A stretch of 5,025 nucleotides of DNA from an uncultured Holophagaceae bacterium (GCA_903876615.1 CAIRAS010000042.1:1-5025), one strand, 5' to 3'; positions 1 to 5,025 are shown, counted from the stretch's first letter. Numbers and translations: made by a program. Notes: generated from the letters alone by a model not told the origin.

Positions 1-319
1 GGCCCCCTGGACCTACGCCCTCGCCATGTTCGCCGTGTCCGCCTGCGTGAAGAGCCAGGCCGCAACGCTCACCATCATGCTGCCCTTCGGCTATGCGCTG
101 GGCCTGCCGACGCCCCTGCTGCTGAGTCTGATCCCCGCGAGCTACGCCTACTTCTTCTTCGCCTTCTACCCCAGCGATCTGGCCGCCATCAACATGGACC
201 GCACGGGCACCACGCGGATCGGCAAGTATCTCCTCAACCACAGCTTCATGCTCCCTGGCCTCATCGGCGTCGGCACCTCCACCGTCGTCGCCTACGGCCT
301 GTCGAAGCTCTTCGCCTGA
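1..319 (+). CDS. dcuB: Anaerobic C4-dicarboxylate exchanger, Dcu family (C-terminal part only)
   Basis: This is the 3' end of an inner-membrane carrier. The frame is open from base 2 and stops at TGA 317-319, giving about 105 C-terminal residues; the start lies upstream of the window. The visible protein has hydrophobic segments around an F-YPSDLAAI stretch, followed by MDRTGTTRIGKYLLNHSFMLPG, spelled here only as a landmark. From memory this block closely resembles the C-terminus of E. coli DcuA/DcuB, more the DcuB form, so the symbol is tentative. Family members exchange fumarate, malate or aspartate for succinate, typically during anaerobic growth, and import C4-dicarboxylates. The gene ends 17 bases before a strong hairpin and is convergent with another dicarboxylate carrier. 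Nothing in the visible part looks damaged. DcuA versus DcuB cannot be settled from this fragment. Confidence 0.88.
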   Translation, partial: APWTYALAMFAVSACVKSQAATLTIMLPFGYALGLPTPLLLSLIPASYAYFFFAFYPSDLAAINMDRTGTTRIGKYLLNHSFMLPGLIGVGTSTVVAYGLSKLFA

Positions 320-335
320 TTCCTCCCGCTGACAT

Positions 336-367
336 GAAGAAGCCCCGCTCGCTGGCGGGGCTTCTTT
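336..367. terminator. Bidirectional intrinsic terminator between the two carrier genes
   Basis: A perfect 12-bp stem (337-348 AAGAAGCCCCGC pairing with 355-366) encloses a 6-base loop, with a possible extra G-T pair at 336/367. The GC-rich core is flanked by A-rich and T-rich ends, so both strands give a GC stem running into U-rich RNA. It lies 17 bases after the Dcu stop and 16 bases after the stop of the leftward DASS carrier, exactly where a shared terminator for convergent genes is expected. Confidence 0.85.
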
Positions 368-382
368 ATGACCAGGCGAGTG

Positions 383-2161
383 CTACCAGAGACCCAGGAA
401 CTTCCACCACAGGCCGCCGACACCTACCCAGATGACGATGTTCACGACGCTGATCAGCAGCCCCATGCGCCACCAGGTGCCCAATTCCACATAGCCCGTG
501 CCGAAGAGCACCGGCGCGGGACCGGTCCCGTAGTGGGTCATGCCCGCGAAGAGGTTGCTGAAGAAGGCCAGCACCAGCGCGGCCAGCACCGGGGGAGCAC
601 CCGCGGCGATGGAGACGCCGAGGAACGCCGCATACATGGAGGCCACATGCGCCGTGTTGCTGGCGAAGAAGTAGTGGCTGTAGAAATACACGAGGGCCAG
701 CACCAGGAAGGCGAACAGCCAGCCGTGACCGGCAACCATGCCGCCCATGCTCTTGCTGAACCAGGGCACCATGCCCAGCTTGTTGAGGAAGCTGGCCATC
801 ATCACCAGGGCCGCGAACCACACCAGCGTGTCCCAGGCGCCGGTCTCGGCCTTGATGTCATCCCAGTTGAGGACGCCCGTCAGCAACAGCACTGCCAGGC
901 CCGCCAGGGCGGAGGTGGTGGCGTTGATGTCCCCCAGTTGCTTGGCGAAGATCCACAGCACCAGCAGCATCACGAAGACGCCGAGCATCATCCACTCCTG
1001 GCGCTTGATGGGGCCCAGGTCGCGCAGGTGGCCCTTGGCCATTTCCACGGCTTCGGGGGTCTCGGTGATCTCGGGGCGCAGCAGCTTGTAGGCCAGGTAG
1101 GGCACCACGATCAGGGCGATGAGCCCAGGCACCAGGGCTGCGAGAGCCCAGCCGCCCCAGGTGATCGTCACCTTCAGATCCCCCGCCAGCTTCTGGGCCA
1201 GGGGGTTGGCGGCCATGGCCGTGAGGAACATGGCGCTGGTGATGCAGTTCACCTGGTAGGCCGTCAGGGTCAGGAAGGCACCCATCTTCTTCGCACTGGC
1301 GTCCCCAGGGTGGCTGCCGTAGGCCCGGGCCAGGGAGGCCATGATGGGCATGATGATGCCGCCGCCCCGGGCGGTGTTGCTGGGGATGGCCGGGGAGAGC
1401 ACCAGGTCCGTGGCCGCCAGACCGTAGCTGAGGCCCAGCGTGCGCCGGCCCAGCAGGGCCATAAAGGAGTATGCGATCCGGGCGCCGAGGCCCGTCTTGA
1501 TGAAGCCCCGGGAGATGAAGAAGGCCAGGACGATGAGCCAGATCACCACGTCGGAAAATCCGCTCATGGAGTCGGCGATGCTGAGCGTCCCGCTGAGGGC
1601 CGTCACGGCGATGCCGATCATGGCCACCGCGCCCATGGGCAGCGCCTTCATGATGATGCCGGCGATGGTGGTGACGAAGATGGCGAAGAGGTGCAGCCCC
1701 TTCACCCAGTCAGCCTTGCGCTTGGCCTCGGCATCCACCTTGGCCTTGGCATCTGCCTTGGCGTCCGCCTCGGCCTTCACCTTGGCGTCGGCCTCGGCCT
1801 TCACCTTGGCTGCCGCCTCGGCCTTGGCCTTCACTTCGGCTTCGGCCTTGAGCTTGGCCTCGGCCTGGGCCTTGGTCAGGGGCTTTGCCGGTGCCGCGGG
1901 TGCCGCCGCAGGCTTGGCCGACGCCGCCGCTGCGGGCTTGGCTTCCGGCTTTGGCGCGGGCTTGGCCGCAGGAGCCGCGGGCTTGGCCACCGCCGGCACG
2001 CCGGCGAAGGCCTTTGCGTCGGGCACGGGGACCACGCTGGGCAACCCGAAATAGAGCACCAGACCTAGGGCCAGGGTGGCCAGGGCTTGAGCAGGTTTGG
2101 CGCCTTGCCACCCGGGCAGGCCTCCGGAGGGAGATGTTCCTGGAGCAGCGTTTTGGCTCAT
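383..2161 (-). CDS. DASS-family (CitT/TtdT/DiT1-like) di-/tricarboxylate carrier with a long Ala/Lys-rich insertion
   Basis: This is a 592-residue inner-membrane anion carrier, longer than the roughly 450-490 residues usual for bacterial members. The two substrate/Na+-site SNT motifs are present: SNTARGG at 261 and SNTAHVAS at 501. HLFAIF at 157-162, the THYGTGPAPVLFG block at 542-554 and the WW-rich C-terminus match the CitT/TtdT/plastid DiT1 branch. Membrane segments are predicted at roughly 25-45, then many from 155 to the end. Residues about 52-150, between the first segment and the core, are an Ala/Lys/Glu/Pro-rich insertion. The start at 2161 is supported by GGAGG at 2168-2172 (6-base spacing); the next Met is residue 171, inside the core. 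The likely role is uptake or exchange of malate, tartrate, succinate, oxoglutarate or citrate; the substrate cannot be read from sequence. The divergent dehydrogenase gene suggests D-malate or tartrate. No frameshift is seen. Confidence 0.92.
   Translation of the reverse strand: MSQNAAPGTSPSGGLPGWQGAKPAQALATLALGLVLYFGLPSVVPVPDAKAFAGVPAVAKPAAPAAKPAPKPEAKPAAAASAKPAAAPAAPAKPLTKAQAEAKLKAEAEVKAKAEAAAKVKAEADAKVKAEADAKADAKAKVDAEAKRKADWVKGLHLFAIFVTTIAGIIMKALPMGAVAMIGIAVTALSGTLSIADSMSGFSDVVIWLIVLAFFISRGFIKTGLGARIAYSFMALLGRRTLGLSYGLAATDLVLSPAIPSNTARGGGIIMPIMASLARAYGSHPGDASAKKMGAFLTLTAYQVNCITSAMFLTAMAANPLAQKLAGDLKVTITWGGWALAALVPGLIALIVVPYLAYKLLRPEITETPEAVEMAKGHLRDLGPIKRQEWMMLGVFVMLLVLWIFAKQLGDINATTSALAGLAVLLLTGVLNWDDIKAETGAWDTLVWFAALVMMASFLNKLGMVPWFSKSMGGMVAGHGWLFAFLVLALVYFYSHYFFASNTAHVASMYAAFLGVSIAAGAPPVLAALVLAFFSNLFAGMTHYGTGPAPVLFGTGYVELGTWWRMGLLISVVNIVIWVGVGGLWWKFLGLW
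1712..2008 (-). other. Low-complexity Ala/Lys/Glu/Pro insertion encoded within the DASS carrier
   Basis: This stretch encodes residues 52-150 of the carrier. Residues 53-151 contain no aromatic residue and no Cys, Met, His, Ile or Asn. The first half (about 56-94) is Ala-Pro-Lys-rich, like an extended TonB-type or linker segment. The second half (about 96-150) is an almost unbroken series of K-A-E/D-A steps expected to form a long charged helix or coiled coil, like TolA domain II. I count about 20 Lys and 13 acidic residues. The flanking residues, LPSVVPVPDA before and WVKGLHLFAIF after, resemble the short TM1-TM2 loop of ordinary family members, so the segment appears inserted in that loop. 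From known DASS topology that loop should face the periplasm; this is inference. Confidence 0.8.
1760..1807 (-). repeat. Tandem 24-bp repeat encoding KVKAEADA twice
   Basis: Two adjacent 24-bp copies (1760-1783 and 1784-1807) differ at one base and encode the same octapeptide at residues 119-126 and 127-134. Flanking DNA (about 1712-1876) carries weaker relatives of the same GCCTTGGC/GCCTCGGCC theme. The copy number is in frame, as expected for coding repeats that grow or shrink by slippage or unequal recombination. Confidence 0.85.
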
Positions 2162-2167
2162 GGGGAG

Positions 2168-2172
2168 CCTCC
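2168..2172 (-). promoter_or_regulatory. Ribosome binding site of the DASS carrier
   Basis: On the minus strand GGAGG lies 6 bases before the ATG at 2161. An ATG at 2174-2172, just upstream, overlaps this site and is out of frame. The Shine-Dalgarno position therefore fixes 2161 as the start and shows that the unusual insertion is translated. Confidence 0.8.
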
Positions 2173-2192
2173 ATGGGTTGGATTTCGTGCGT

Positions 2193-2220
2193 AGTTTACT
2201 CGCCAGTCAGATATTGTGAA
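2193..2220 (-). promoter_or_regulatory. Candidate sigma70-type promoter for the DASS carrier
   Basis: On the minus strand TTCACA (2220-2215, five of six consensus bases) is followed after 16 bases by TAAACT (2198-2193, four of six). This would give a short leader of about 25 bases ahead of the GGAGG and ATG. It lies in the only AT-richer stretch of the divergent region. This is a pattern match only. Confidence 0.45.
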
Positions 2221-2242
2221 GGAGCATATTTGGCTCTATTTA
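2214..2242 (+). promoter_or_regulatory. Candidate promoter for the dehydrogenase gene
   Basis: On the plus strand TTGTGA (2214-2219) is followed after 17 bases by TATTTA (2237-2242), a weak -10 match. A start site near 2250 would leave a leader of about 50 bases. The -35 element overlaps the -35 of the opposing promoter, so the two would compete or share a regulator. The weak -10 would suit an activator-dependent gene. Confidence 0.35.
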
Positions 2243-2251
2243 TGAAGCCAA
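2230..2251. promoter_or_regulatory. Dyad TTGGCT-N10-AGCCAA, possible operator
   Basis: Perfect 6-bp inverted repeats (2230-2235 and 2246-2251) flank a 10-bp AT-rich centre that contains the candidate -10 of the dehydrogenase promoter. The 22-bp span fits a dimeric regulator. A further small dyad GAGC-N7-GCTC (2222-2225/2233-2236) overlaps it. Dicarboxylate and tartrate genes are often controlled by LysR- or GntR-type regulators, but no such gene is visible here, so the binding protein is unknown. Confidence 0.35.
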
Positions 2252-2287
2252 TTCAGCGCTCTCCAGAGGCTGATGGTTGTTTCTTCA

Positions 2288-2294
2288 AAGGAGG
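2288..2294 (+). promoter_or_regulatory. Strong ribosome binding site of the dehydrogenase, fixing its start
   Basis: AAGGAGG lies 6 bases before the ATG at 2301. An upstream in-frame ATG at 2277 would add eight residues (MFLQRRFN), but the Shine-Dalgarno sequence would then lie inside the coding sequence. The 2301 start also leaves the usual short lead into the RIAVIPGDGIG motif. Confidence 0.9.
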
Positions 2295-2300
2295 TTCAAC

Positions 2301-3356
2301 ATGCTGGATCTGAGAATCGCGGTCATCCCAGGCGATGGCATCGGCAAGGAAGTCGTGCCCGAAGGCATCCGCGTGCTGGAGGCCGCCGCCGCCAAGCACG
2401 ACCTGCGCTTCCACTGGGATGAGTTCCCCTGGAGCTGCGAGCAGTTCCTCGAGACCGGCCGCATGATGCCCGAGGACGGCCTGGACCAGATCCGCCACCA
2501 CGATTCCATCTTCCTGGGCGCCGTCGGCTTTCCCGGGGTTCCGGACCACGTCTCGCTCTGGGGTCTGCTCATCCCCATCCGCCGCGGCTTCCGCCAATAT
2601 GCCAACATCCGCCCCGTGAAGCTCATGCCCGGCGTGCCCTGCCCCCTGGCGGGCCGGCAGGTGGGCGACATCGACTTCATCGTCGTGCGGGAGAACAACG
2701 AGGGCGAGTACTCCAGCATCGGCGGCCGCCTCTACGAAGGCACCGACCAGGAGATGGCCGTGCAGCAGAGCGTGTTCACCCGCCAGGGTGTGGACCGCAT
2801 CCTGAAGGTGGCCTTCGACATCGCCCAGTCGCGGCCGAAGAAGCACCTCACCTCGGCCACCAAGTCCAACGGCATCGCCATCACCATGCCCTACTGGGAC
2901 GAGCGGGTGAAGGCCATGTCCGCCGCCTATCCCGACGTGAAGGTGGATCAGTACCATGTGGACATCCTCACGGCCCACTTCGTGCGGAACCCCCACTGGT
3001 TCGACGTGGTGGTGGGGTCGAACCTCTTTGGCGACATCCTCTCGGACCTGGGCCCCGCCTGCACCGGCACCATCGCCATCGCCCCCAGCGCCAACCTGAA
3101 CCCCGAGCGCGAGTATCCGTCCATGTTCGAACCCGTCCACGGCTCGGCGCCGGACATCTACGGCAAGGGCATCGCCAACCCCATCGGCCAGATCTGGGCC
3201 GGCGCCATGATGCTCGACCACCTCGGCTGTCCCGAGGCCGGGGCTTCGGTCATGGCCGCCATCGAGAAGGTGCTGGCCACGGGCCCGCGCACCCCGGACA
3301 TGGGCGGCACCGCCAGCACCAAAGAGCTCGGCCAGGCCATCGCGGACGCGGTGTAA
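2301..3356 (+). CDS. dmlA: D-malate / tartrate dehydrogenase (decarboxylating), DmlA/TtuC type
   Basis: This is a 351-residue cytoplasmic NAD+- and Mn2+/Mg2+-dependent beta-decarboxylating dehydrogenase of the isopropylmalate/isocitrate dehydrogenase superfamily. DmlA oxidises D-malate to pyruvate and CO2; close relatives act on tartrate. Visible motifs are IPGDGIGKEV at 9-18, substrate-carboxylate arginines R94, R104 and R130, Y137 in EGEYSS, the catalytic K188 in SATKSNG, metal-ligand aspartates D221, D245 and D249 (SNLFGDILSD), and the NAD-binding loop EPVHGSAPDIYGKGIANP at 277-294, whose D285-I286 indicates NAD rather than NADP. From memory the protein matches E. coli DmlA along nearly its whole length, including the PDHISLWG-like PDHVSLWG at 81-88, which separates it from LeuB. 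The length is close to the 361 residues of DmlA. The gene is divergent from the DASS carrier, which may import its substrate. D-malate, tartrate and isopropylmalate activity cannot be ranked with certainty by sequence. Confidence 0.93.
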   Translation: MLDLRIAVIPGDGIGKEVVPEGIRVLEAAAAKHDLRFHWDEFPWSCEQFLETGRMMPEDGLDQIRHHDSIFLGAVGFPGVPDHVSLWGLLIPIRRGFRQYANIRPVKLMPGVPCPLAGRQVGDIDFIVVRENNEGEYSSIGGRLYEGTDQEMAVQQSVFTRQGVDRILKVAFDIAQSRPKKHLTSATKSNGIAITMPYWDERVKAMSAAYPDVKVDQYHVDILTAHFVRNPHWFDVVVGSNLFGDILSDLGPACTGTIAIAPSANLNPEREYPSMFEPVHGSAPDIYGKGIANPIGQIWAGAMMLDHLGCPEAGASVMAAIEKVLATGPRTPDMGGTASTKELGQAIADAV

Positions 3357-3362
3357 TCATTT

Positions 3363-3466
3363 AAAAACCAAGGATCACCACCAAGACACCAAGGCACCAA
3401 GAACTGCAAAGCGGAGTATCTGCTGCTTTTCTTGGTGCCTTGGTGGCTAGATCTATTTTGGTTTTT
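3363..3466. repeat. Imperfect palindrome made of CACCAAG units between convergent genes
   Basis: Three CACCAAG units with 8-bp spacing (3379-3385, 3387-3393, 3395-3401) face two inverted units (3431-3437, 3439-3445). The inner arms form a perfect 17-bp inverted repeat, CACCAAGGCACCAAGAA at 3387-3403 pairing with 3429-3445, around a 25-base centre. An outer 9-bp perfect pair, AAAAACCAA at 3363-3371 with TTGGTTTTT at 3458-3466, closes the structure. The left arm has one more unit than the right. It fills nearly all of the gap between the dehydrogenase stop (3356) and the mazG stop (3487). It could act as a bidirectional terminator and resembles dispersed palindromic intergenic repeats (REP/MITE-like). 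I see no reading frame in it. Confidence 0.8.
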
Positions 3467-3486
3467 CAAACATAGACGTCATCTGC

Positions 3487-4278
3487 TCAGGCCCGGCTCC
3501 GCCGCTTCTCCGCCTGCCAGGCGGCCTCCATCTCTTCCAGGGTGCGCTGGTCCCAGCCGCCGTGGGCGCGGGCGTCGTCCTCCACCGCCCGGAAGCGTCC
3601 CTTGAAGCGGACCATCTGGCGCCGGAGGGCGGCATCAGGGTCCACACCCTTCTTGCGCGCCCACTGCATCAGGCTGAAGAGCACATCGCCGAATTCCTCC
3701 TCCACCCGCACCGGATCGGATTCCGCCTGCAGCTCGGCCACCTCTTCCTTCACCTTGTCGAGGACCCCCTCCAGGTCCGGCCACTCGAAGCCCACCTTGG
3801 CGCAGCGGCGACCGATCTCCAGGGCTTCGTCCAGGGGGGATAGGGTGGCCGGGATGCCCTCCAGCAGCCGGGGTTCGGTTTCCGGGGTATGGCCCTTCTC
3901 CTCGCGCTTGATGGCCGCCCAGTTGGTGAGCACCTCCTCAGCCCCTTCGACCGCCACCTGGGCAAAGACGTGCGGGTGGCGCCGGATCAGCTTCTCCACC
4001 ACGGTCCGCTCCACGTCATGGAGATCCCATGCCCCGCGATCCTCGGCCAGCTGGGCATGGAAGGCGATCTGCAGGTAGAGGTCGCCCAGCTCCTCGCAAA
4101 GGTGGGCCTCGGTCACGCCTTCGCCCGGCCGGTGTTCGGCGAGCGCCTCGAGCACCTCCGCCGCCTCCTCCCGGAGGTAGCGGGCCAGGCTCTGGTGATC
4201 CTGCTTCAGGTCCCAGGGGCAGCCGCTCTCCGGGTTGCGGAGTGCGGCCATGACAGCGCGGAGGGTCGTGGGTTCCAT
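3487..4278 (-). CDS. mazG: Nucleoside triphosphate pyrophosphohydrolase MazG
   Basis: This is a 263-residue cytoplasmic enzyme, the same length as E. coli MazG, that hydrolyses (d)NTPs to NMP and pyrophosphate, cleaning aberrant nucleotides and in E. coli influencing (p)ppGpp levels. It has two all-alpha MazG domains. The N-terminal one has NPESGCPWD at 15-23, E38-x2-E41 and E63-x2-D66 (EELGDLYLQIAFHAQ) and RRHPHVF at 99-105. The C-terminal one has KVGFEWPDLEGVLDKVKEEVAEL at 161-183 and E179-x2-E182 with E195-x2-D198 (EEEFGDVLFSL). All metal-binding acidic residues appear intact in both domains. The ATG at 4278 is the first possible start, since an in-frame TAA lies four codons upstream, and it gives the normal family N-terminus. 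The gene is 64 bases downstream of the regulator on the same strand and may be cotranscribed. No terminator is obvious in that gap. Confidence 0.96.
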   Translation of the reverse strand: MEPTTLRAVMAALRNPESGCPWDLKQDHQSLARYLREEAAEVLEALAEHRPGEGVTEAHLCEELGDLYLQIAFHAQLAEDRGAWDLHDVERTVVEKLIRRHPHVFAQVAVEGAEEVLTNWAAIKREEKGHTPETEPRLLEGIPATLSPLDEALEIGRRCAKVGFEWPDLEGVLDKVKEEVAELQAESDPVRVEEEFGDVLFSLMQWARKKGVDPDAALRRQMVRFKGRFRAVEDDARAHGGWDQRTLEEMEAAWQAEKRRSRA

Positions 4279-4283
4279 CCTCC
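4279..4283 (-). promoter_or_regulatory. Ribosome binding site of mazG, directly abutting the ATG
   Basis: On the minus strand GGAGG touches the mazG ATG with no spacer, where 5-9 bases is normal. No better Shine-Dalgarno sequence is seen further upstream, and the next Met (residue 10) has none. The start is kept because it restores the family N-terminus; initiation may be weak. Confidence 0.55.
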
Positions 4284-4342
4284 GAGGTTACTCAGACTTG
4301 AGGGTCCGCGGGGCCCGAGAACGGCGGGTCCAGAACGGTCGA

Positions 4343-5025
4343 TCAGGCCACCTTCACCACATCCATCCGCTCGACACCCTGGACCTTCCGGGTGCGGGCC
4401 GCACCCCGGCCACCGACCAGCAGACGGCAATCCAGTGGGAGCCGGTCCTTGAGGTCCATGAGCATGCTCCGAACCGATTCCCCCGTGTTCTGGGCGGACA
4501 GGGTAACCCCCACCACATCAACCCTCAGGATGCGGGCGGACCTGGCGATGTCGTTGATCGACGCGTCTGGCCCCAGCAGGTTGGTGCGCGCACCCTGGAC
4601 GGCATAGGCCAGACCCGCCAGCAGCAGATCAAGGTTGCGGTTCTCCCCCGGCAGCGTGCAGAGCAGCACCCGGCCCTGGCCCGCCAGCGAGTGGTAATCC
4701 CGGCGCAGCCTGCGCAGGAGGCCCTCCAGCATCCGGACGACCAGCGCCTCGTGCTCGGGCCGAATCGAACCCTCGGCCCAGGCCAGGCTCACCCGGTCCA
4801 GCAGCGGAAAGACCAGCTGCTGCGTAAAATCCGCCCAGCCGAGCTGGCTCAGGCTCTCCACCATCAGGCAGCGCATGCCATCGAGGTCCTCGGCGAGCAC
4901 GGCTGTGAAGAGCGCATCCACCCGAGGGTTCGCCCGGGGCAGGAGCATCCCCTTGATCGTGGCTTCATCTGCGGAGACCACCTTGCTGGCCCGATGCCCC
5001 CGGGCCATGGCCTCGGCCATGAGCC
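4343..5025 (-). CDS. MerR-type regulator with B12-binding-fold domain, 3' part; cobalt-ligand His absent
   Basis: The frame is open to the window edge and ends at TGA 4345-4343. The ATG at 5020 begins 225 residues but is probably internal, since LMAEAMARGHRASKV resembles the linker that follows a MerR helix-turn-helix, which would lie outside the window. Numbering from that Met, residues about 33-108 form the helical cap domain (PLLDRVSLAWAEGSIRPEHE, W81), and about 115-210 a Rossmann-like B12 fold (GRVLLCTLPGENRNLD, LLGPDASINDIA at 148-159, LLVGG at 200-204). Relatives (CarH/LitR type) bind adenosylcobalamin and act as DNA-binding light or cobalamin sensors. Here the E-x-H-x-x-G motif that supplies the lower axial His reads E126-N-R128-N-L-D131, so His and Gly are both replaced. 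In the cap motif W-x9-EH the ungapped position of His is Ala92, although an E89-H90 pair lies two residues earlier. The fold is supported; cobalamin binding is doubtful. It lies upstream of mazG on the same strand. Confidence 0.75.
   Translation of the reverse strand, partial: LMAEAMARGHRASKVVSADEATIKGMLLPRANPRVDALFTAVLAEDLDGMRCLMVESLSQLGWADFTQQLVFPLLDRVSLAWAEGSIRPEHEALVVRMLEGLLRRLRRDYHSLAGQGRVLLCTLPGENRNLDLLLAGLAYAVQGARTNLLGPDASINDIARSARILRVDVVGVTLSAQNTGESVRSMLMDLKDRLPLDCRLLVGGRGAARTRKVQGVERMDVVKVA

Noticed and set aside
1712..2008. Frameshift or assembly artefact creating the odd carrier segment
   Set aside because: The frame stays open through the region with the same GC-rich codon style, and both flanks match the carrier family. 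A real insertion is the simpler reading, although long-read confirmation of the repeat would be useful.
368..2068. A 566-residue open frame on the plus strand opposite the DASS carrier
   Set aside because: It is a by-product of GC-rich codons and the Ala/Lys repeat. Its protein is rich in His, Gly, Gln and Arg with no family motif, while the minus strand encodes a full membrane carrier with a ribosome binding site.
2172..2174. Minus-strand ATG at 2174 as the start of the carrier gene
   Set aside because: It is out of frame with the carrier and overlaps the GGAGG that serves the ATG at 2161.
2254..2272. Small hairpin in the dehydrogenase leader (CAGC-G-CTC/GAG-GCTG) as a riboswitch
   Set aside because: It is only about 7 bp with a bulge and no conserved aptamer features. 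A leader of about 50 bases is too short for a known riboswitch class.
2277..2300. Upstream in-frame ATG as the start of the dehydrogenase
   Set aside because: It has no Shine-Dalgarno sequence in the right place, and the strong AAGGAGG at 2288-2294 is correctly spaced for the ATG at 2301.
2253..3221. A 322-residue open frame on the minus strand opposite the dehydrogenase
   Set aside because: Its composition (His, Gly, Val, Asp-rich) is typical of a reverse-complement shadow, and the plus strand has all catalytic motifs of a DmlA-type enzyme.
3379..3445. CRISPR array from the repeated CACCAAG units
   Set aside because: The units are 7 bp with 1-bp gaps and are partly inverted. There are no unique spacers of 25-40 bp and no cas genes nearby.
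3542..4078. Plus-strand open frames opposite mazG
   Set aside because: They are Ser/Arg/Thr-rich shadow translations with no recognisable domain, while the minus strand encodes a complete two-domain MazG.

Overview
This is a GC-rich bacterial chromosome segment with five protein genes, two of them cut by the window edges. Coding density is high and codons strongly favour G or C in the third position. The gene set is two families of dicarboxylate carrier, a D-malate/tartrate-type dehydrogenase, MazG and a MerR-type regulator with a B12-fold domain. It suggests a metabolically versatile, organic-acid-using Gram-negative bacterium. An Acidobacteriota lineage such as Holophagae/Geothrix would fit, but this is an impression from gene content and codon style, not a demonstrated assignment.

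Layout from left to right. The 3' end of a Dcu-family C4-dicarboxylate exchanger (+) ends at 319. It runs convergently into a DASS/CitT-type dicarboxylate carrier (-, 383-2161), and a 12-bp perfect hairpin between them can terminate both. An intergenic region of about 139 bp (2162-2300) then separates the carrier from a divergently transcribed beta-decarboxylating dehydrogenase of the DmlA/TtuC type (+, start set at 2301). This region holds back-to-back candidate promoters and a dyad that could be an operator. The dehydrogenase runs convergently into mazG (-, 3487-4278) across a 130-bp gap filled by an imperfect palindrome built from CACCAAG units. Upstream of mazG on the same strand is the C-terminal part of a B12-fold regulator (-, 4343 to beyond the window).

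How the genes may work together. The Dcu exchanger, the DASS carrier and the dehydrogenase form a coherent C4-dicarboxylate set: uptake or exchange of malate, tartrate, succinate or fumarate, and oxidative decarboxylation of D-malate or tartrate in the cytoplasm. The shared divergent control region makes co-regulation of carrier and enzyme plausible. MazG (nucleotide-pool cleaning) and the regulator look like a separate unit.

The most unusual points are four. The DASS carrier has an Ala/Lys/Glu/Pro-rich insertion of about 100 residues, TolA/TonB-like in composition, between its first hydrophobic segment and its conserved core. A nearly perfect 24-bp tandem repeat lies inside the DNA of that insertion. 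The regulator's B12 fold lacks the expected cobalt-ligating histidine. The CACCAAG palindrome sits between convergent genes. I see no RNA genes, CRISPR arrays, insertion sequences or phage genes.
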